Positions 36,601 through 50,014 are shown, counted from the first letter of the stretch. The stretch: 64,000 bases of DNA from Chrysoporthe austroafricana (GCA_001051155.2 JYIP02000011.1:434001-498000); one strand, 5' to 3'. Program-made: numbers and translations. Notes: a model not told the origin generated them from the sequence alone.

Positions 36601-36945
36601 ATTTTATTCGTTAAACTATAAGAAATTTAGCCTATTTAAAATCTTAAAGAAAATTTCAAATATTAATTTCGAATTCGTACTACTTTATAAAATGAAAATC
36701 TACTTAATATTCTATATTTCATTTTTCGAACCAGTATTCAAAACGGCTAAAATAGATAAATCGATACAAATCGAAACTAATAAATTAAAATACGAAATCA
36801 AACAAATCTTAAAATATTAAAAACTAACCAAATACAGAAAATATTTAATCAAATAAAAAGAATACTATTTAAGCAAAAATAGCTAAAAACCAGTTAATAA
36901 CCTGAAAAATGCGCAATAAGCACTTAAAAACTATTAGAAAAAGCA
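33680..36945 (+). pseudogene. E7 pol remnant
   Basis: RT active site YFNN near 34727-34738. RNase H is near 35165, integrase core 35940-36270 with a clean stretch 35957-36142 (IISDRNKKF), and the chromodomain 36780-36890 has several stops. One of the most AT-rich copies. Confidence 0.88.
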
Positions 36946-36954
36946 ATTAATTAG

Positions 36955-37590
36955 CTAGCTAAAAAGACAATCAGAAAAACTTAATATAATCTTATATTTT
37001 ATAAATAAATTAATAGTAAACCAATTAATATCAGAATTAAACTGCTGCAAAATAGTATTCAAATCGAAGCTTTTAGGAAAAAGATTTTCAGGAATTAAAG
37101 ATTCCGTAACGCGTTACGCAGCCCCGGCCTTATAACGCTCCTCTTTAGCCTTTTCCGCCTCTAATCGTTCCAGCTTTTCAATTATATCTAAGCTTTAATA
37201 AATAGCACGAACTATCTTTTCGGCTTATAAATAATGCTATTTCTGCAAACGAAAGACTTTTATATTAGCTAGTATCGCTTTTTCTTTAACAATATTCAAT
37301 TCCGTTTTAACTTAAAAATACTACTTTACGATCTTCTATATCTAGACCGGAATAAGACTTGCTATATTATAATTGCTACGTTTATTACGGATATATTTCG
37401 CATAATATAAAGAATCTTCTTCCGAAATATAGCAGAAGAGATTACAGTCCGAACAAAAGGAATACGCAAGCATTTCGGAATAGCGAAAAAAAACCGTAAG
37501 CCAGAGAGTATTGCTCTGATTAATCTTTTTATAAAAACGTTTCTCGACCCTGCCGGATATTCTAATTAAAAAGGAAAGACCGATAAGCAA
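36955..37590 (-). pseudogene. E7 opposite-strand ORF
   Basis: 212 codons in one frame, ATG-type start at 37590 (MLIGLSFLIRISGRVEK) and stop at 36955-36957. The open stretch to 37342 holds the cysteine motif with spacing x2, x7, x8, x2, x7; only position 2 remains Cys. Beyond it are ANIKVFRLQK, LERLEAEKAKEE, KSFDLNTILQQF and SFSDCLFS. Stops are confined to the linker and single Gln-type codons. Shares x8 spacing with E10. Confidence 0.75.
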
Positions 37591-37650
37591 GTATTAATAG
37601 AAAGCCTTATAGAAAATTGTCAAAAATAACAATTAATAGGAAAGGAATAA

Positions 37651-38094
37651 TATTATAACCCAATATATAAACCGGGAATACGCAAGGTATAAAAAGGATT
37701 AATAGGATAACTTATTAATAGGCTTTGCTAAAAGAAATTTGTACGGATTATATAATTAAAGGTTAAGGTTTAGACCGATAAGATCGCTATCAGTCTTAAT
37801 AGTCCTTTATAAATTAACGCAATTAATATTAATCCTATCGGTTCTATTTGAAAAGCTGGATATATATAAAGATAGGGTATTTATTAAATAAATTATTCTA
37901 ACTTTTCAATTATAAATCTAAATACCACTTGGATTCTATTAAACTCCTTAAATAATAGCTATATAAGCTTATAAATATTGCGACTATTTCTTTAAACGTA
38001 TTTCGGTATTCAAAGCTATATTTAATACCGCTTTTGCTAGCATAAACCCTTTAACTCTATAGTTTATCTTAAGATTACTATAGCGTTTATAATA
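37651..38094 (+). repeat. E7 3' LTR
   Basis: 444 bp, TATTATAACC to CGTTTATAATA. TTATATAA precedes AAGGTTAAGGTT (37759-37770). U3 includes an imperfect inverted repeat around GATAAGATCGCTATC. Right flank TATAT. Confidence 0.92.
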
Positions 38095-38690
38095 TATATA
38101 TTATTAGTTTTTGCTAATTTGGAAATAATATAAATATCCGTTTGAAAGCTTATTATTAAGCTTTGCTTAATAATTAAATTTTGCTTTTCGCTTTTAATTA
38201 TAATTATTTGTTAAAAAACGGCATTATTCTAATAAATCTGGCTAATAGTTTAATTAATTCGAAAGTTATACTTTTTAAGTTAAAGCAATTCTATAATTAA
38301 ATCGTATTTTGCTATACTTATAATATTGAAAATTAAGCTTATAATATATTCTTAAATTAGAACGGGTAAATAATTAATTTCTTTATCGATTATTCTTTAA
38401 TTATAAATAACCGGTTTTCTTTCTATAATATATAAAATATAAAAGTTCTTTTTATATTTTTATATAATTAATATTTAATTAATAATTCTTAATAAAATAA
38501 AATTTCTTTAAACGCTATTATTCAATAATATATTATATATTTGCTTATTAATTTGTATTAGTATTTTAATATGCTTTTAGCTTATTTTTGCTATTAAGCT
38601 TAAAGATTTTATAAGTTTAAATATTTGCTATTTTATTATAAGCATTTTTTATCTTTTAAAGTTTCTTATTGCTTGCTATTTCTAGCTATT
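38095..38690 (-). mobile_element. E12: diverged chromovirus fragment (protease region)
   Basis: Minus-strand fragment collinear with the protease and gag-pol border of E3/E5, but more diverged than copies E1-E10. Recognisable at about 38190-38640 by matching blocks around the protease stop and the TTAATAATTAA region. No LTR is seen. Probably an older related element into which E7 may have landed. Confidence 0.55.
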
Positions 38691-39120
38691 TATCTTACGA
38701 GCTTTCAAGCTTATTTATATTTATAAATACGCTTATTATTGCTTTCGAAATTTATTCTTTAATATTAAGCATAGATTTTCTTATTAATATAAATATTGCA
38801 TTTTTCTATTTAGCATTATTATTATTTAACTTTCTTATCGATATAATCTTTAAAGAAATTGTTAAGAAATCCGATAAAAGCAAAGCGATTTTATTAATCA
38901 AATTTGATTTGCAAATTTACAGAAGCTTAACAAAATAAAGCGAAATTAATAATAATATTAACTTAATACTTAAAAACAGTATTCAAAAATATAATAAAAG
39001 GTAATAACGACAAAGCAATACGGCTAGCTATAATAAATAAATAAGGATAATAATCGTAAGCGCGTTAATAAGAAAAGGAAAATAAAATAAATTTATTAGC
39101 AATTTATAAAATAATAGCCT
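38691..39120. other. Unassigned AT-rich stretch
   Basis: No clear homology to the element families here. A plus-strand frame 38669-38938 is open, but its composition is Ile/Leu/Phe/Asn, as expected from AT-rich decay. Could be decayed gag of E12 or flank of E11. Confidence 0.4.
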
Positions 39121-41774
39121 TTTGCATTTGCTAGAAATTCATTTGCTTTATTTAGCGGTCGCTTTTATCCCAATACGCGCCCATTATATTGCGAATTCTT
39201 TCGATTTCTTGAAATAAGTAAATTAGCTTGCTTTAATATACTTTCTATTCATAAGTTGCGCTTTAGCCTATTTCGTTTTCATAAGGCAATTACGATAATA
39301 TTTCTTAGTTTAGGAACTTTTTCCGCTAATAGCCGCTTTTGCTTTATTCTTTCTTGCAATTCGGTTATAGTTTCGCATTTCCGTTCGAAATTATATATTA
39401 TTTCGTCCGCATTTAAGGTATTACAGAGCATTTATATATTATAATAGCTAAAATAATTTATTTATTTCACTAAGTATTTAATTTTGCGCGGATTATATTT
39501 ATACTTTCGTTTATAGCAGCTAATTATCTTTTCTAGCTTATAATATTAGTAATTTTCCAAGTATTTCTTAATATTCGGATTTTCTAATATATTTATTAAG
39601 TCTTAATATATAAAATTACGTTTATAAGGGTCCGTTTTAAGAAAGTTTATAAGCATTAATTATATTACCGAAATTATTGAATAAATATTTATATAAGGAA
39701 TTAATTTCAATTTATATATTAAGTTTTTTATTTTTCGAATAACTTGGAAAAATTTTATCTTTTATTATAAAAACTCTAATAATAAGTTATTTAGCAATAA
39801 ATACTTATAGCCCAAGCAAATATATATTTAATTATTTAATTCGAAAACTATTTAATAATAGTATTTATTATATTACATTTTGGCTGCTATTTGCGTTTTA
39901 ACAATGAAAAATTAAGCTTTTTTCTGGAAAACTTCTTTTACTAAAAGTATTATATCTTTTATTTATTAACCCGATAATAGGTTAAATTCGAATAGCATTT
40001 GGCTAGTTAAATATTTTATAATTCGATTATACGTATTATTTAAGTTAAATTATAATGCTAGTATTATTTCGATTTATTTTACGTTAAGGTAAGCAGTAAT
40101 GAAATGCCGAATTGCTATTTCAATTACTCAATTCTTTATTTCAGACTGCCCGTCTAATTGCGAATACGAACCCGTAAAGTAAGCAAGTTTCGTTCCGATA
40201 GCCTTTTATAAATGCTTCTAGAATTCCGATAGGAATTTGGAATTTCTATTTAAAATAATCTTCTTGAATATTCCTTAGCTAATAATATAAAATATCCGTA
40301 AAATAAAGGTTGCTTAGTTTATTATAATATATATTGCGTTATTTAATATAATAATCGTAGCTTTGGAATATTTATCCGTAATCGTAAGAAATGCATTTAA
40401 GAATAGCATTTTAGCTAAAGCTTATATAGTATTTATAAATAGCACTATTAATAATTCTATAACGAAATCTATAATAATAATATAAAATGAAATTAATAGA
40501 AATAATATAAGCTATATTTTTTTTATAAGTTATTATAAGTCGTTTTTATTCTTATTATAAGCTCGATATATTATATATAATTGCGTATTTTAATATAGCA
40601 GTATTTAATAACGAATCGATTTATTAAGTTATGCTATATGCAATTTATATCGAAATAGTATTTTCCATTATAAGCTTTTTTAATAAAATCCAATGCTATT
40701 TTATTCGGAATATATAATCGTTATTTTCCGTAATAGTTTTTGAGAAATAATAAGCTATTATAATTTAATATAAAAAGTAATTAGGCAATCTTATTTAAGT
40801 CTTTCAATTATTCGATTATTTTGGATTATAAAGGGTATTTTTCGTATTCTTTCTTAATACGCCTTTTCATTTCGCTATTTATAAATATTTTACTGAAAAC
40901 TTAAACGAATTCGTTTTCTTATATCTTATTTAGAATGCTTTTATTATCGATAGATTTCTGAATAAATAGTAATTTTAATATAGCATTTGCGAGAATATTC
41001 GACTTTCTTAATATATAATATACTTTTAAGTTAAATTAGCTTAAATATTCCGAAACAAAAATTAATTATATTTTTGCTTTAATCTTATTTATTATATTTA
41101 TAAATAATAAATAAATAATGCTAATTATTATTATATAATCGGTAAAAATATAAATTAACTTAATTTAATTCGATTTTATTATCGTTTGCAATTTTTATAT
41201 TAATTATATTAAATAAGCTATTTTAAGCTTTATAAGCCAATATTTTCGTTTTGCTTTTTTAATCGCTTTATTTAAATAAAGGATTAATTATACGGCTATA
41301 TTTATTATTAGCAATATTCCGTTTTATATATAATCGTTTGTTAATTAGAAAATAATGCTTGAAAACTCTATTTCTTTAAATATATTCAATTAAATAAAAA
41401 GAAATTTATTTGGAATATAATAAAATAAAGCATTCTTAATTTCCAAAGCTATTTTGAAATCGTAAAAACTATTAATTTCGTTTAATATTAAAGCGAAAAT
41501 AGCTTATATAATATAATTTCGCTATTTTATATTTAAAAGTAAACGGTTCGATTAGCAAGCTTTGCTTAATATTTTAATTTTCTTTTTTTGAAATGGATTA
41601 ACTCGATAATTATATTTAAGAATTAAGTAGCGTAAATATCCTATAAATCCAATAAACCTTTCCAGTTATTAGAAGATTTTAAGGAATTTCAAGTTGCGAA
41701 TAGCTTGCATCCAATATTCCGTATTGGAAATTCCAAATTCGTTTACTTTAAATCTTAAGATTTAAATTGAAAGG
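39120..41774 (-). pseudogene. E11: pol of a second Ty3/gypsy lineage, left part
   Basis: Minus-strand and distinct in sequence from E1-E10. The RT-RNase H connection near 41600-41770 reads NEFGIS and ERFIGFIGYLRYLI. RNase H is probably 41000-41580, and the integrase zinc region near 40550-40700 is decayed. The integrase core at 40075-40250 reads KFLSEF, AIGTKLAYF and QLDGQSE, with the second catalytic Asp changed to Asn. Past the integrase a charged helical segment at about 39130-39440 (ITELQERIKQKRLL) may be the Pol C-terminus. No chromodomain found. Cut at 41774 by E8 and resumes at 63795. Confidence 0.82.
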
Positions 41775-42221
41775 TATTATAACCCAATAAGGATTGGGGT
41801 ATGCAAAAGGGAAAAAAGCTAAAAAAGCACTTTACTCGCAAAACCACTCGGAAGAAAACCTTATAAACGCTTATATAACTTAGAGTTAGAGTTAAATAAG
41901 ATAAAGATTATTAAATTATTAAGTAATCCAGTAAGCCCGGCTTACTGGATTATTAAATAAGCTAGCGATTCAAGAATTGAAAAGATAGATATATAAGGAC
42001 GAAATATTTATTAAAATAGATTATTATAGCTTTTCAGTCGTAAATTTAAATATTATTTAAACCTTATTATACATTCAAGTAATAACCTTATAAGCTTGTA
42101 AATATTGCAATTATTTACCGAACGAGTTTCTGGTATTTAAAGCTATATTTAACATCGCTCTTGCTAGCATAAACCCCGTAACCTTACAGTTTATCTTAAG
42201 ATTATTATAGCGTTTATAATA
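41775..42221 (+). repeat. E8 5' LTR
   Basis: 447 bp. TTATATAA then AGAGTTAGAGTT (41882-41893), TATATAAGG at 41990-41998 and R 9-mer AGTCGTAAA at 42036-42044. U3 has repeats of GGATTACT/GGATTATT type. Ends CGTTTATAATA. Confidence 0.95.
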
Positions 42222-42223
42222 TT

Positions 42224-42232
42224 TTTACGACT
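42224..42232 (+). promoter_or_regulatory. E8 presumed self-priming primer-binding site
   Basis: TTTACGACT, two bases after the LTR, is a perfect 9-bp complement of AGTCGTAAA in the same LTR. Compared with E4/E2 (TTGACGACT with AGTCGTCAA), both partners changed together by transversion. Confidence 0.72.
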
Positions 42233-42283
42233 TTTATTCAAGAACGGTTCAGTATATACCCTTTAAGCAATACCGGAAATATA

Positions 42284-43127
42284 ATAGCGCTTTAAACTCC
42301 GTTTTCTTCTAGCAATCAAGCTTTTCAGGAAAAAGCCTTAACTATCCTTATTAACAAACAGCTTTAATAGCAAAATATAGCCCTATACTAGTAGCTTAAA
42401 GAAGTTAAAAATAAGGTTTTCCGCTTTAATGCTTTCTAATAAGCTAAGGCTTTTAAGCTTAATAAGTCTGGGCTTTATAAAAGCATTCGAAAAGACTTCC
42501 AGGCTTTCTTGACTTAACTCAAGGCTTATTTCAAATATTACGACGCTTAATTCAGGATTATTTACGATAAAATCGATTTCGCAAGAAGCTATTTTGAAAG
42601 GACGGCCTTTCAATAATAAGAATTAACCTTTTGCAATTATCTAAATAATAATAAAGACTTCCGTTTAGAGGATATTAAGCGCATTTTCCAGCATTATATT
42701 AATTTTGAATCGGCTTTTATTAAGATATTTGGAAACCCGGATAAGAAATGCATTGCAATATAGCAATTGGAAGCATTTCGATAAACCGGCTTAGCTGCAA
42801 ATTATACGGCTAAGTTCAAATAAATTATTGCTTATCTTAATTACGAAAACGAACTTTTTATAAATACTTATTATGCGAAACTTAAAGAAAAAGTTAAAGA
42901 CGAATTCTATAAGGAAAATTAATTCGAGAAATTTAGCAAGTTTATTAATAAAGCAATCCGTATCGATAATCGACTCTATAAGCGGCGCTAGCAATAATAA
43001 AGAAATTATAATAGCGTTCCGAAATATTAATTTAATTCAGGAAAGCGCAAATTCTAGCAAAAAACTCGAAATAATACGGTTTATTCAAGCATAATATATA
43101 CTGAACTTATAGAATTAAATACTTTAA
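42284..43127 (+). pseudogene. E8 gag remnant, 5' part
   Basis: Start codon is ATA at 42284 (ATAGCG for ATGGCG). Capsid-like region collinear with E4 17263-18110. Stops throughout. Cut at 43123-43127 TTTAA, the decayed TSD of E9; continues at 57823. Confidence 0.87.
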
Positions 43128-43586
43128 TGTTATAAACGCTGCAACAATCCTAAAATAAACTGTAAGGTTAAAAGGTTTATATTAGCAAGAGCAATGCCAA
43201 ATATAGCCTGGAATACCGGAAACTTATTTAATTAATATTTGCAATATTTATAAGCTTATAAGGCTATTACTTAAATGTATAATAAGGTTTAAATAATACT
43301 TAAATTTACGACTGAAAAGTTATAGCAATCTATTTAATAGATATCTAATTCTTATATATCCGGCTCTTTATTCGTTAAATTTACCGGGTTTGTTAAGTTT
43401 AAGCCAAATTCCCAAATCCTAAATTTATTAGATCTATAATAAATCCCCAAATCCTGCTTCCTTTATAACTCTAACCCTAGGTTATATAAGCGGTTATAGG
43501 GATTTTATAGAGAAAACCGGCAGTAAAGCATTATATCGGATTTCCTTTTCTTGCTTTGCAGCTTAATCCCTTATTAAGTTATAATA
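43128..43586 (-). repeat. E9 3' LTR
   Basis: 459 bp. U3 motif decayed to TTATATAA with AACTCTAACCCT (43467-43478). The right-hand LTR keeps the undecayed version, so the two copies mutated unequally. Confidence 0.94.
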
Positions 43587-43631
43587 TTATCCCCTTTCCT
43601 ATTAATTATTATCCCCAATAATCTTCCGTAA

Positions 43632-44282
43632 GTAATTTATTTTGTAAAGGCGTATCGTTATGCCTTTTTAATCAGGATGCCCAATAGAGTTTCGAACCCG
43701 AAATCTTCCAATTTTCGTTTTAATAAGAATAAATAGCGGGATTCCCTGATTTTTCGAATTATTTATTATGCCGTTATTATGCAATCTTGCTCCTATTATA
43801 ACCGTTTTAATTTGGAATCGTATGCAGTTTCCAAACAAGACTTATCTCGTTACTTTAAATGCGTTCAATATAACCAGTCGAATTGCGATATTCTAAAACC
43901 GATTAACGCTACGGAACTTTCTTTTGTATTTAACCAGTTTCAGAAACTAAAAAACGAAATTAAAGGCTTGGAAAACAAACTGATAAGGCTGCGGAAACAG
44001 AAACGAATATAGCGGGAACGGATAGCCCGGGCCTTCCGCTATAGCCTATCTAACCTTGAAGACTTGGAACGCCTAAAGAAAGAAAAGGCCGAGGAAGAAT
44101 ATTGCAAGGCCGAGGCCGAGTATTGCGCTTTAAAGGTTTTGGTCCTTAAAAGTCCTCTTCCCGAGAGTTTTGATCTGGACGCTATTTTATAGCAGTTTGG
44201 TTCTAATATCGATTGGTCCGTTATTAACCTGATTGCAAGATACGAAATTATGCCGAGTCTTTCTAATTATTCTTTTAGCTAG
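43632..44282 (+). pseudogene. E9 opposite-strand ORF
   Basis: One frame of 217 codons after an upstream TAA, to TAG at 44280-44282. YAFLIRMPNRV near the start. The open stretch 43779-44012 carries C-x2-Y-x7-Y-x9-Y-x2-C-x7-C (Cys 1, 5 and 6 kept), ELSFVFNQFQKLKNE and RLRKQKR. After a TAG comes RERIARAFRYSL, LEDLERLKKEKAEEE, PESFDLDAIL and LSNYSFS. Very similar to E2's copy, showing the protein layout is a family trait. Confidence 0.76.
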
Positions 44283-44309
44283 CTAGTTAATTGCCTTTTC
44301 TTATATTTT

Positions 44310-47300
44310 TTGAATGCTTATTATGTATTATTTAAGTTGCTAACTGGTTCTTAACTATTTTCGCTTAAGTAGTATCCTTTTTATTTAATTAAGTATTTTC
44401 TGTATTTGATTAATTTTCGATATTTGAAAATCCGTTCGATTTCGTATTCCGGTTTATTAGTTTTAATTCGTATAGATTCGTCCGTCTTGATTGCGTTAAG
44501 TACTAGTTCAAAAAGTGAAATATAGAATACCGGGTAGATTTTTATTCCATAAAGCAGTATAAGTTCAAAATTAATATTTAAAATTTTCTTTAAAATCCTA
44601 AATAAGCCAAATTTCTTATAATTTAGCGAATAAGAGGGTTTTATCGTTCTAATATGCTCTTTTTATCGAATAAGATAAACTTTATCCCTTTCTTATAAGA
44701 TTGGTCTTTTAATCCTTTTAGAATTAATATATTTCGTTATTCTTTTTTATATAAATTTCAGTTCTTCTTGAAATTCTTTTTGGATTCTCTTGATTTTCCG
44801 GATTCGTTTTTCTGTTGCTTTTGCATTTGCTCTTAATAGTTCGTTATAATAAGCTATTAAGTTATAGCCGTAAAGCGTATAAAACAGTAATTTTTTCGTT
44901 ATGCTTATATTTGCGCTATTATATACGAATTATATTAATAATAGCAAATTAACCCAATTATTTTATTTATAATTTACGTAATGCTATAAGTATTATTTAA
45001 TAATTTAATTCGTTCGTTCTATTTATTTATCCGTTTATAAATAAAATGCTATAAATATTTTTTGCTATATTTCGAGCAATTTTATAAGTAATATTTAGAA
45101 ATTTAATATAAATTTTCTATTTCTATCGGAAATAACTTTTTTAAGCATATTATAATTAGCTATAATTATTCTAAAAAATATATATGCGAGGTTTTCCGTT
45201 ATGCTACTTTCTTTATATAATAGGAAATAAGCGTACTTGCTTAATTTGCAAACTATTATTAAAATACTATTATATTGCATTTTAATTAAAGGTTTTCGTA
45301 AAAAGAATAACTTAATAATGAAATCCTAGCTAATAGATTGCTAAATTGCTTCCAGAATAAAGAATAATTAAAGCAATTTATAAAGTTTGTAATATTCGAT
45401 TTTATTTTTCTTGCAGCTATTATATTCTTATAAGATTGCTTTAATCTTTATCTTTAATCTTAGAAAATTCTAATATCTCTTAATCTTTTCATATATAGTT
45501 CTAATTCCTTAATAATTATATGCAAATATGCTATATATATTTCTGATATATTTATTCTATTTTTCTATGATTATATTTTCTAATTTCTTCTTATTATTGG
45601 AAATCTTAATAATTATATTAAATTCCCTAGCTTTATTTACAAAATTATTATCCTTATCTTATCAGAAAATATTCTAAAATTCTTTGGGTTTTATATTTTA
45701 ATAATTTAATCGTTTGCTAAATACATTCGCTTTGCCGTTTTCGAATTTTTTGCAATAAACAATCTTTAAATCGAATTATAACAAGAATTCCGCCTATCTA
45801 ATTTATTATTTATTCAGGACTTTTATTATTATAAATATTATCAAATTCTTATAATCGAAATGCATTATAATCTAGTATTTGGTTCCGATTAAATAATATT
45901 GCTATTCTTTAAATGCTTTTATAATTGCTATTAATTCTTTATCCGGAATGCTATAATTGAGTTCTAAGCTATTTAACTTTTTCGAAAAATTGCTTATAAT
46001 CCTAAAGCGTTTTTAATTATCCCGTTAACCAAATTATTTTCCGAATGCATAGTCCGATATATCGGTTTCGACTTTAAATAATTTATTTGGGTTTGCTTTG
46101 CAAAATATAAGTTTTAATATAATTCGTTTCTTAATCTTATCGAATGCTTTTTGGATTTTTTATATTTATTCGAACTTCCGATCTTTTTGCATAAAATCTA
46201 TAAAAAGGCATGCAATTTTGCTATAATCTCGAATAAATTATCGGTAAAAGTTAATATAGCCGAAAAATACTTTAATTTCTTTAGTTTTTCCCGGTATAAG
46301 CTATTTTTTTATTGCTTAAACTTTATCTTTCTATATATTAATCTTGTTTAATTCTATTATATATTCGAAATAATTGATTTTCTATTAATAGAAATAGTAT
46401 TTGCTTAGTTCGATTAAAAATTTATTATTTTACAAAATCTAAAATACTTATCGTATATGCTATTTATGCAATTCGAAATTTCTTGAATAAATTAAAATAT
46501 TATTAAAGTAAACGATAATAATAATATTTAAGTATTTGCAAAAGATATTATTAATCATTTTTTAGAAAGATATAAATGCGTTAATTAGTTTAAAAAGTAA
46601 GATTATATACTCAAAATATCCGTAACGAATTCTAAATATTATTTTCCAAATATCGTTTTCTTTAATCCGAATATAATAGTATTTTTCTTTAAAGTTTAGC
46701 GTAATAAACCAATTTGTTCCAATTAATTAATCTTGCATTTTTCTTATTAGAAATAAAGAATAGCGATTCTTGATCGTAATATTATTAAATTGCCGATAGT
46801 TTATATAAAATCGTAATTTGCCGTTCTTTTTAAGTACGAATAGAATTGAATATTTTATAAGTAATTGCGATTTCCGTATATAGCCTTTTTTCAGATTCTT
46901 ATTAATATATTCTTTAAGTATTTCGAGCTTTATTTAATCGAGCTTATAAATAGGGTAATTTTGCAATTTTATCCTTTTTTTTAATAGAATCTTATAATTA
47001 AAAAAGCCGTATTTTAATAAACTTATATCGAATTTCTTTTGCTATAGCTTTTTGAATTTGTAATATTCTTTTAGTATATTCTTAAGTTCTAATAATGGTT
47101 TTTTTTTATTTTCTGAAATTTAGAAGAACAAAAAGTATTATTAAGCGTATTTTGCTTTGCTTGCTTTCTATTATTATTTTCGAAATTTAATTTCTAATAG
47201 TTTCGGGTATTTATCGCGTATTAGCCCGAATTTCTTCCCGTAATTTTTTTGTAATTATTATTTTGGAAGCTGTATTTCTTTATAGTTTTATAGTTTATAT

Positions 47301-48090
47301 AGCTTTATATCGCTTTGTATTAAATCGATTTCTTATTGGTTGCTAATTGCTTGAATTTTTAATTTGTCTTTAATTTATACTTATAAATTCAAAATATTTA
47401 TAACTTTTCTTTATTTTCTAGCGAGTTTGTTTGCTTTAAAAGTATATTTAAGCTTATTTGAGCGCATATTTCTAATATTATTTTCAGTAATTAAAACTTT
47501 TCCTTTTTCGTTAATTGCAATTCTTTTAATAAATATAGCTTATTTTTATAAAATCTGGCTAGTAATTCAATCGATTCGAAAATTATGCTTCTTAAGCCAA
47601 AGTATTTTTAAAATTAGCTTATATTATATTATATTTGTAATATCAAAAGTGGTTTTTATTATAAAGCTTTAAATCGAAATTAATAAGTAATTAATTTCTG
47701 TATCGATTATATTAAGGTTATATACAACCGCTTTTCTTTCTATAATATTAAGTTTATAAGGATTTTTCTTCTATATCTAAAGGATCCGTCCTTTATTAAT
47801 AACTTCTAGCAAGATAAAATTCTTTTATGCGTTACTATTCAAAAGTGCGCCGTATTATTGCCCGTTAATATATATATTTAATATAATATATCTTTCGTTT
47901 TCTTTTGTAATTACGCATAAGGACTTCGTAATTCTGATCGGCTATTATCCCATTACAAGCGATCCTTTCTTTTTGGAATATTCTGGGTTTCTTTCGCTAC
48001 TTGCCTTACTAGCTTCCGTACTTAGCTTTAGCCGTATTGCTTTGCCTTTTTAGCCTTTTGCAATCGATATTATTCTTTAGCCTTGTCTTG
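44310..48090 (-). pseudogene. E9 pol remnant
   Basis: Chromodomain near 44380-44460, integrase core 45000-45280 (clean stretch 45095-45280), RNase H 45780-46100, RT with YFNN near 46503-46520. Protease is near 47840-47855 (N-S-N for D-S-G, then the recurrent stop). Confidence 0.9.
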
Positions 48091-48896
48091 CATATAAATA
48101 GAGCATGCTATAATATAATATTATTTCTATAGCATTTTTCTTTGAACGCATTTCTATAAATAATTATCGAGTAATCCAATATAAGCATTGTTATTTTTTA
48201 TATATAAGACTTTCTTATACCTTTTTCGGGATTCCATAATAGGTTAAATCAATTAGTTTTATTCCTTAATCGGAAACCAATTATATTTGATTTTCTCGTT
48301 AAAATATATTTAGCAATTATAATAAATACAATATATCCAAGCAAGTTTATAATAGCGAGAGTATAAGTAATTAATCCTTCTATCTTCTTGAAGTTTGTAT
48401 CCGTTATTTTAGAACGGGATGCTTTGGAAAAGTTCTTGTAATATAAATCTATAAATAAAGTACTTAACTTTCGTATGCTTAAATATTTAGCTGTCTTGCT
48501 TTAATTATTTCTATTTTGCGTATTAAGTAATTATTTTTTCTGTTTCCGTATTGAATTCTTTTTCGGTCGTAAAGGTTAGTAAGTTATTTGGTTGCTTATT
48601 TTGCAATACCGTTTCTTCGATTATAGCAATCGATATAAGTATTTCCATTTTCTGAATACCGAATTCCTTTTCTATTATTGCGTCCTATTATTATTCGAAA
48701 TAGTAATTTAAAGGAAACTTTCTTAAGTCTTTTTCCTTAGCACTTAAAAGGTTGCTTAAACAGTTAAAATCGCTGCTATTTATAGCCATATCGTAAATAA
48801 AGCTTTTCTTTCCTATAGCAAATTACTTTTATCTTTTGAGTTTGCATAAAAATTATCTTAAACCTTCTTTTGCCGAGAAATGCAATAAGCAATAAT
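48090..48896 (-). pseudogene. E9 gag remnant, 3' part
   Basis: Collinear with the gag tail of E4 (about 18250-19100). Ends at 48892-48896 ATAAT, the decayed TSD copy of E10; the rest of gag is 56226-57296. Confidence 0.82.
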
Positions 48897-49320
48897 TATT
48901 ATAAACGCTGCAGTAATCCTAAAATAAACTATAAGGTTAAAGGGTTTATGCTAATAAAAGCGGTATTAAATATAGCTTTAAATACTAAAAACTTATTTAA
49001 TAAATGCTCGCAAAGTTTATAAGCCTATAAAGCTATTATTAAAGTATATAATAAAGTCCAAATAATATTTAGATTTATAATTAAAAAGCTTATAGTAATT
49101 TACTTAATAAGTATTTTATCCTTATATATTCAGCTCTTTAATTCTAGACCGATAGAATCGCTATCGGTATTGTCGGTCCATATAAAACTATTAAGACTAA
49201 TAGCGATTTCGTTAATCTAATCCTTAACCCTGGATTACGTAATTCTTGCAAGTATTCGCTAATAGGATTATTATATAAACTAGCCCGTTAGCTAGCTATT
49301 TCTTATATCGGGTTATAATA
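48897..49320 (-). repeat. E10 3' LTR
   Basis: 424 bp. TTACGTAA is intact at 49235-49242 next to CCTTAACCCTGG. U3 contains ACCGATAGAATCGCTATCGGT-like inverted sequence near 49150-49175. Confidence 0.94.
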
Positions 49321-49375
49321 TTATTCCCCCTCTTATTAATTATCCTTAATAATTTTCTATAAGGCCTTTTGCTAA

Positions 49376-50014
49376 TACTTCCTTTCTAATATTCCTTTCT
49401 TAATTAGGATATTTTGCAAAGTCGAAAAACGCTTTTATAAGAAAACGGATTAAAGCAATACTTTTTGGCTTACGGTTTTTTCCTATTATTCTGAAATGCT
49501 TGCGTATTCTTCCTATTCAGATCGCAATCTTTTTTATTATATTTCGGAAGAGGATTTCTCGCATTATACTGAATATATTTGCAGCAAGCATAGTAATTGT
49601 AATATAGCGGGCCTTATTCCCGTTCAGATATAAAGAATTGTAAAGCAGCATTCTTAAGTTAAAGCGAAACTGGATATTACTGAAAAGGAAGCGATATTGG
49701 CCAATATAAAAGTTTTTCGGTTACGGAAATAGCGCTACTTATAAGCCGAGAAGATAGCCCGCATAATACGTTAGGGCTTGAAAACTATTAAGGAATTGGA
49801 ACGGTTAGAGGCAGAAAAGGCTGTAAAAGAATATTATAAAGCCGAGGCCGAATATTGCATTACGAAAACTTTAATTCCTGAAAGTCCTTTCCTTAAAAGT
49901 TTTGACTTAAATACTATCTTATAGTATTTTGGTTCCGATATTAATTAGTTTGCTATTAACTTAATTGTAAAGCATAAAGTTATTCCGGGTTTTTCCGACC
50001 GCTTTTTTAATTAA
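49376..50014 (+). pseudogene. E10 opposite-strand ORF
   Basis: 213 codons in one frame to TAA at 50012-50014. PFLIRIFCKVEKRFYKK, then the cysteine motif from 49500 with x2, x7, x8, x2, x7 spacing (only the last Cys remains; the others are Tyr). Next ANIKVFRLRK, IRKGLKTIKELERLEAEKA, PESPFLKSFDLNTIL and GFSDRFFN. Same subclass as E7. Confidence 0.75.

Larger units (their letters stand above)
33680..38094 (+). mobile_element. E7: 5'-truncated chromovirus
   Basis: Plus-strand. Homology begins abruptly just after the protease region and continues through RT, RNase H, integrase, chromodomain, opposite-strand ORF and a 444-bp 3' LTR. The 5' LTR, gag and protease are absent, and no TSD can be recognised at the left junction. 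Confidence 0.9.

Noticed and set aside
38669..38938. 89-codon hydrophobic frame as a host membrane protein gene
   Set aside because: Ile/Leu/Phe/Asn-rich composition follows from AT-rich decayed DNA; no recognisable domain, and it overlaps the E12 fragment.
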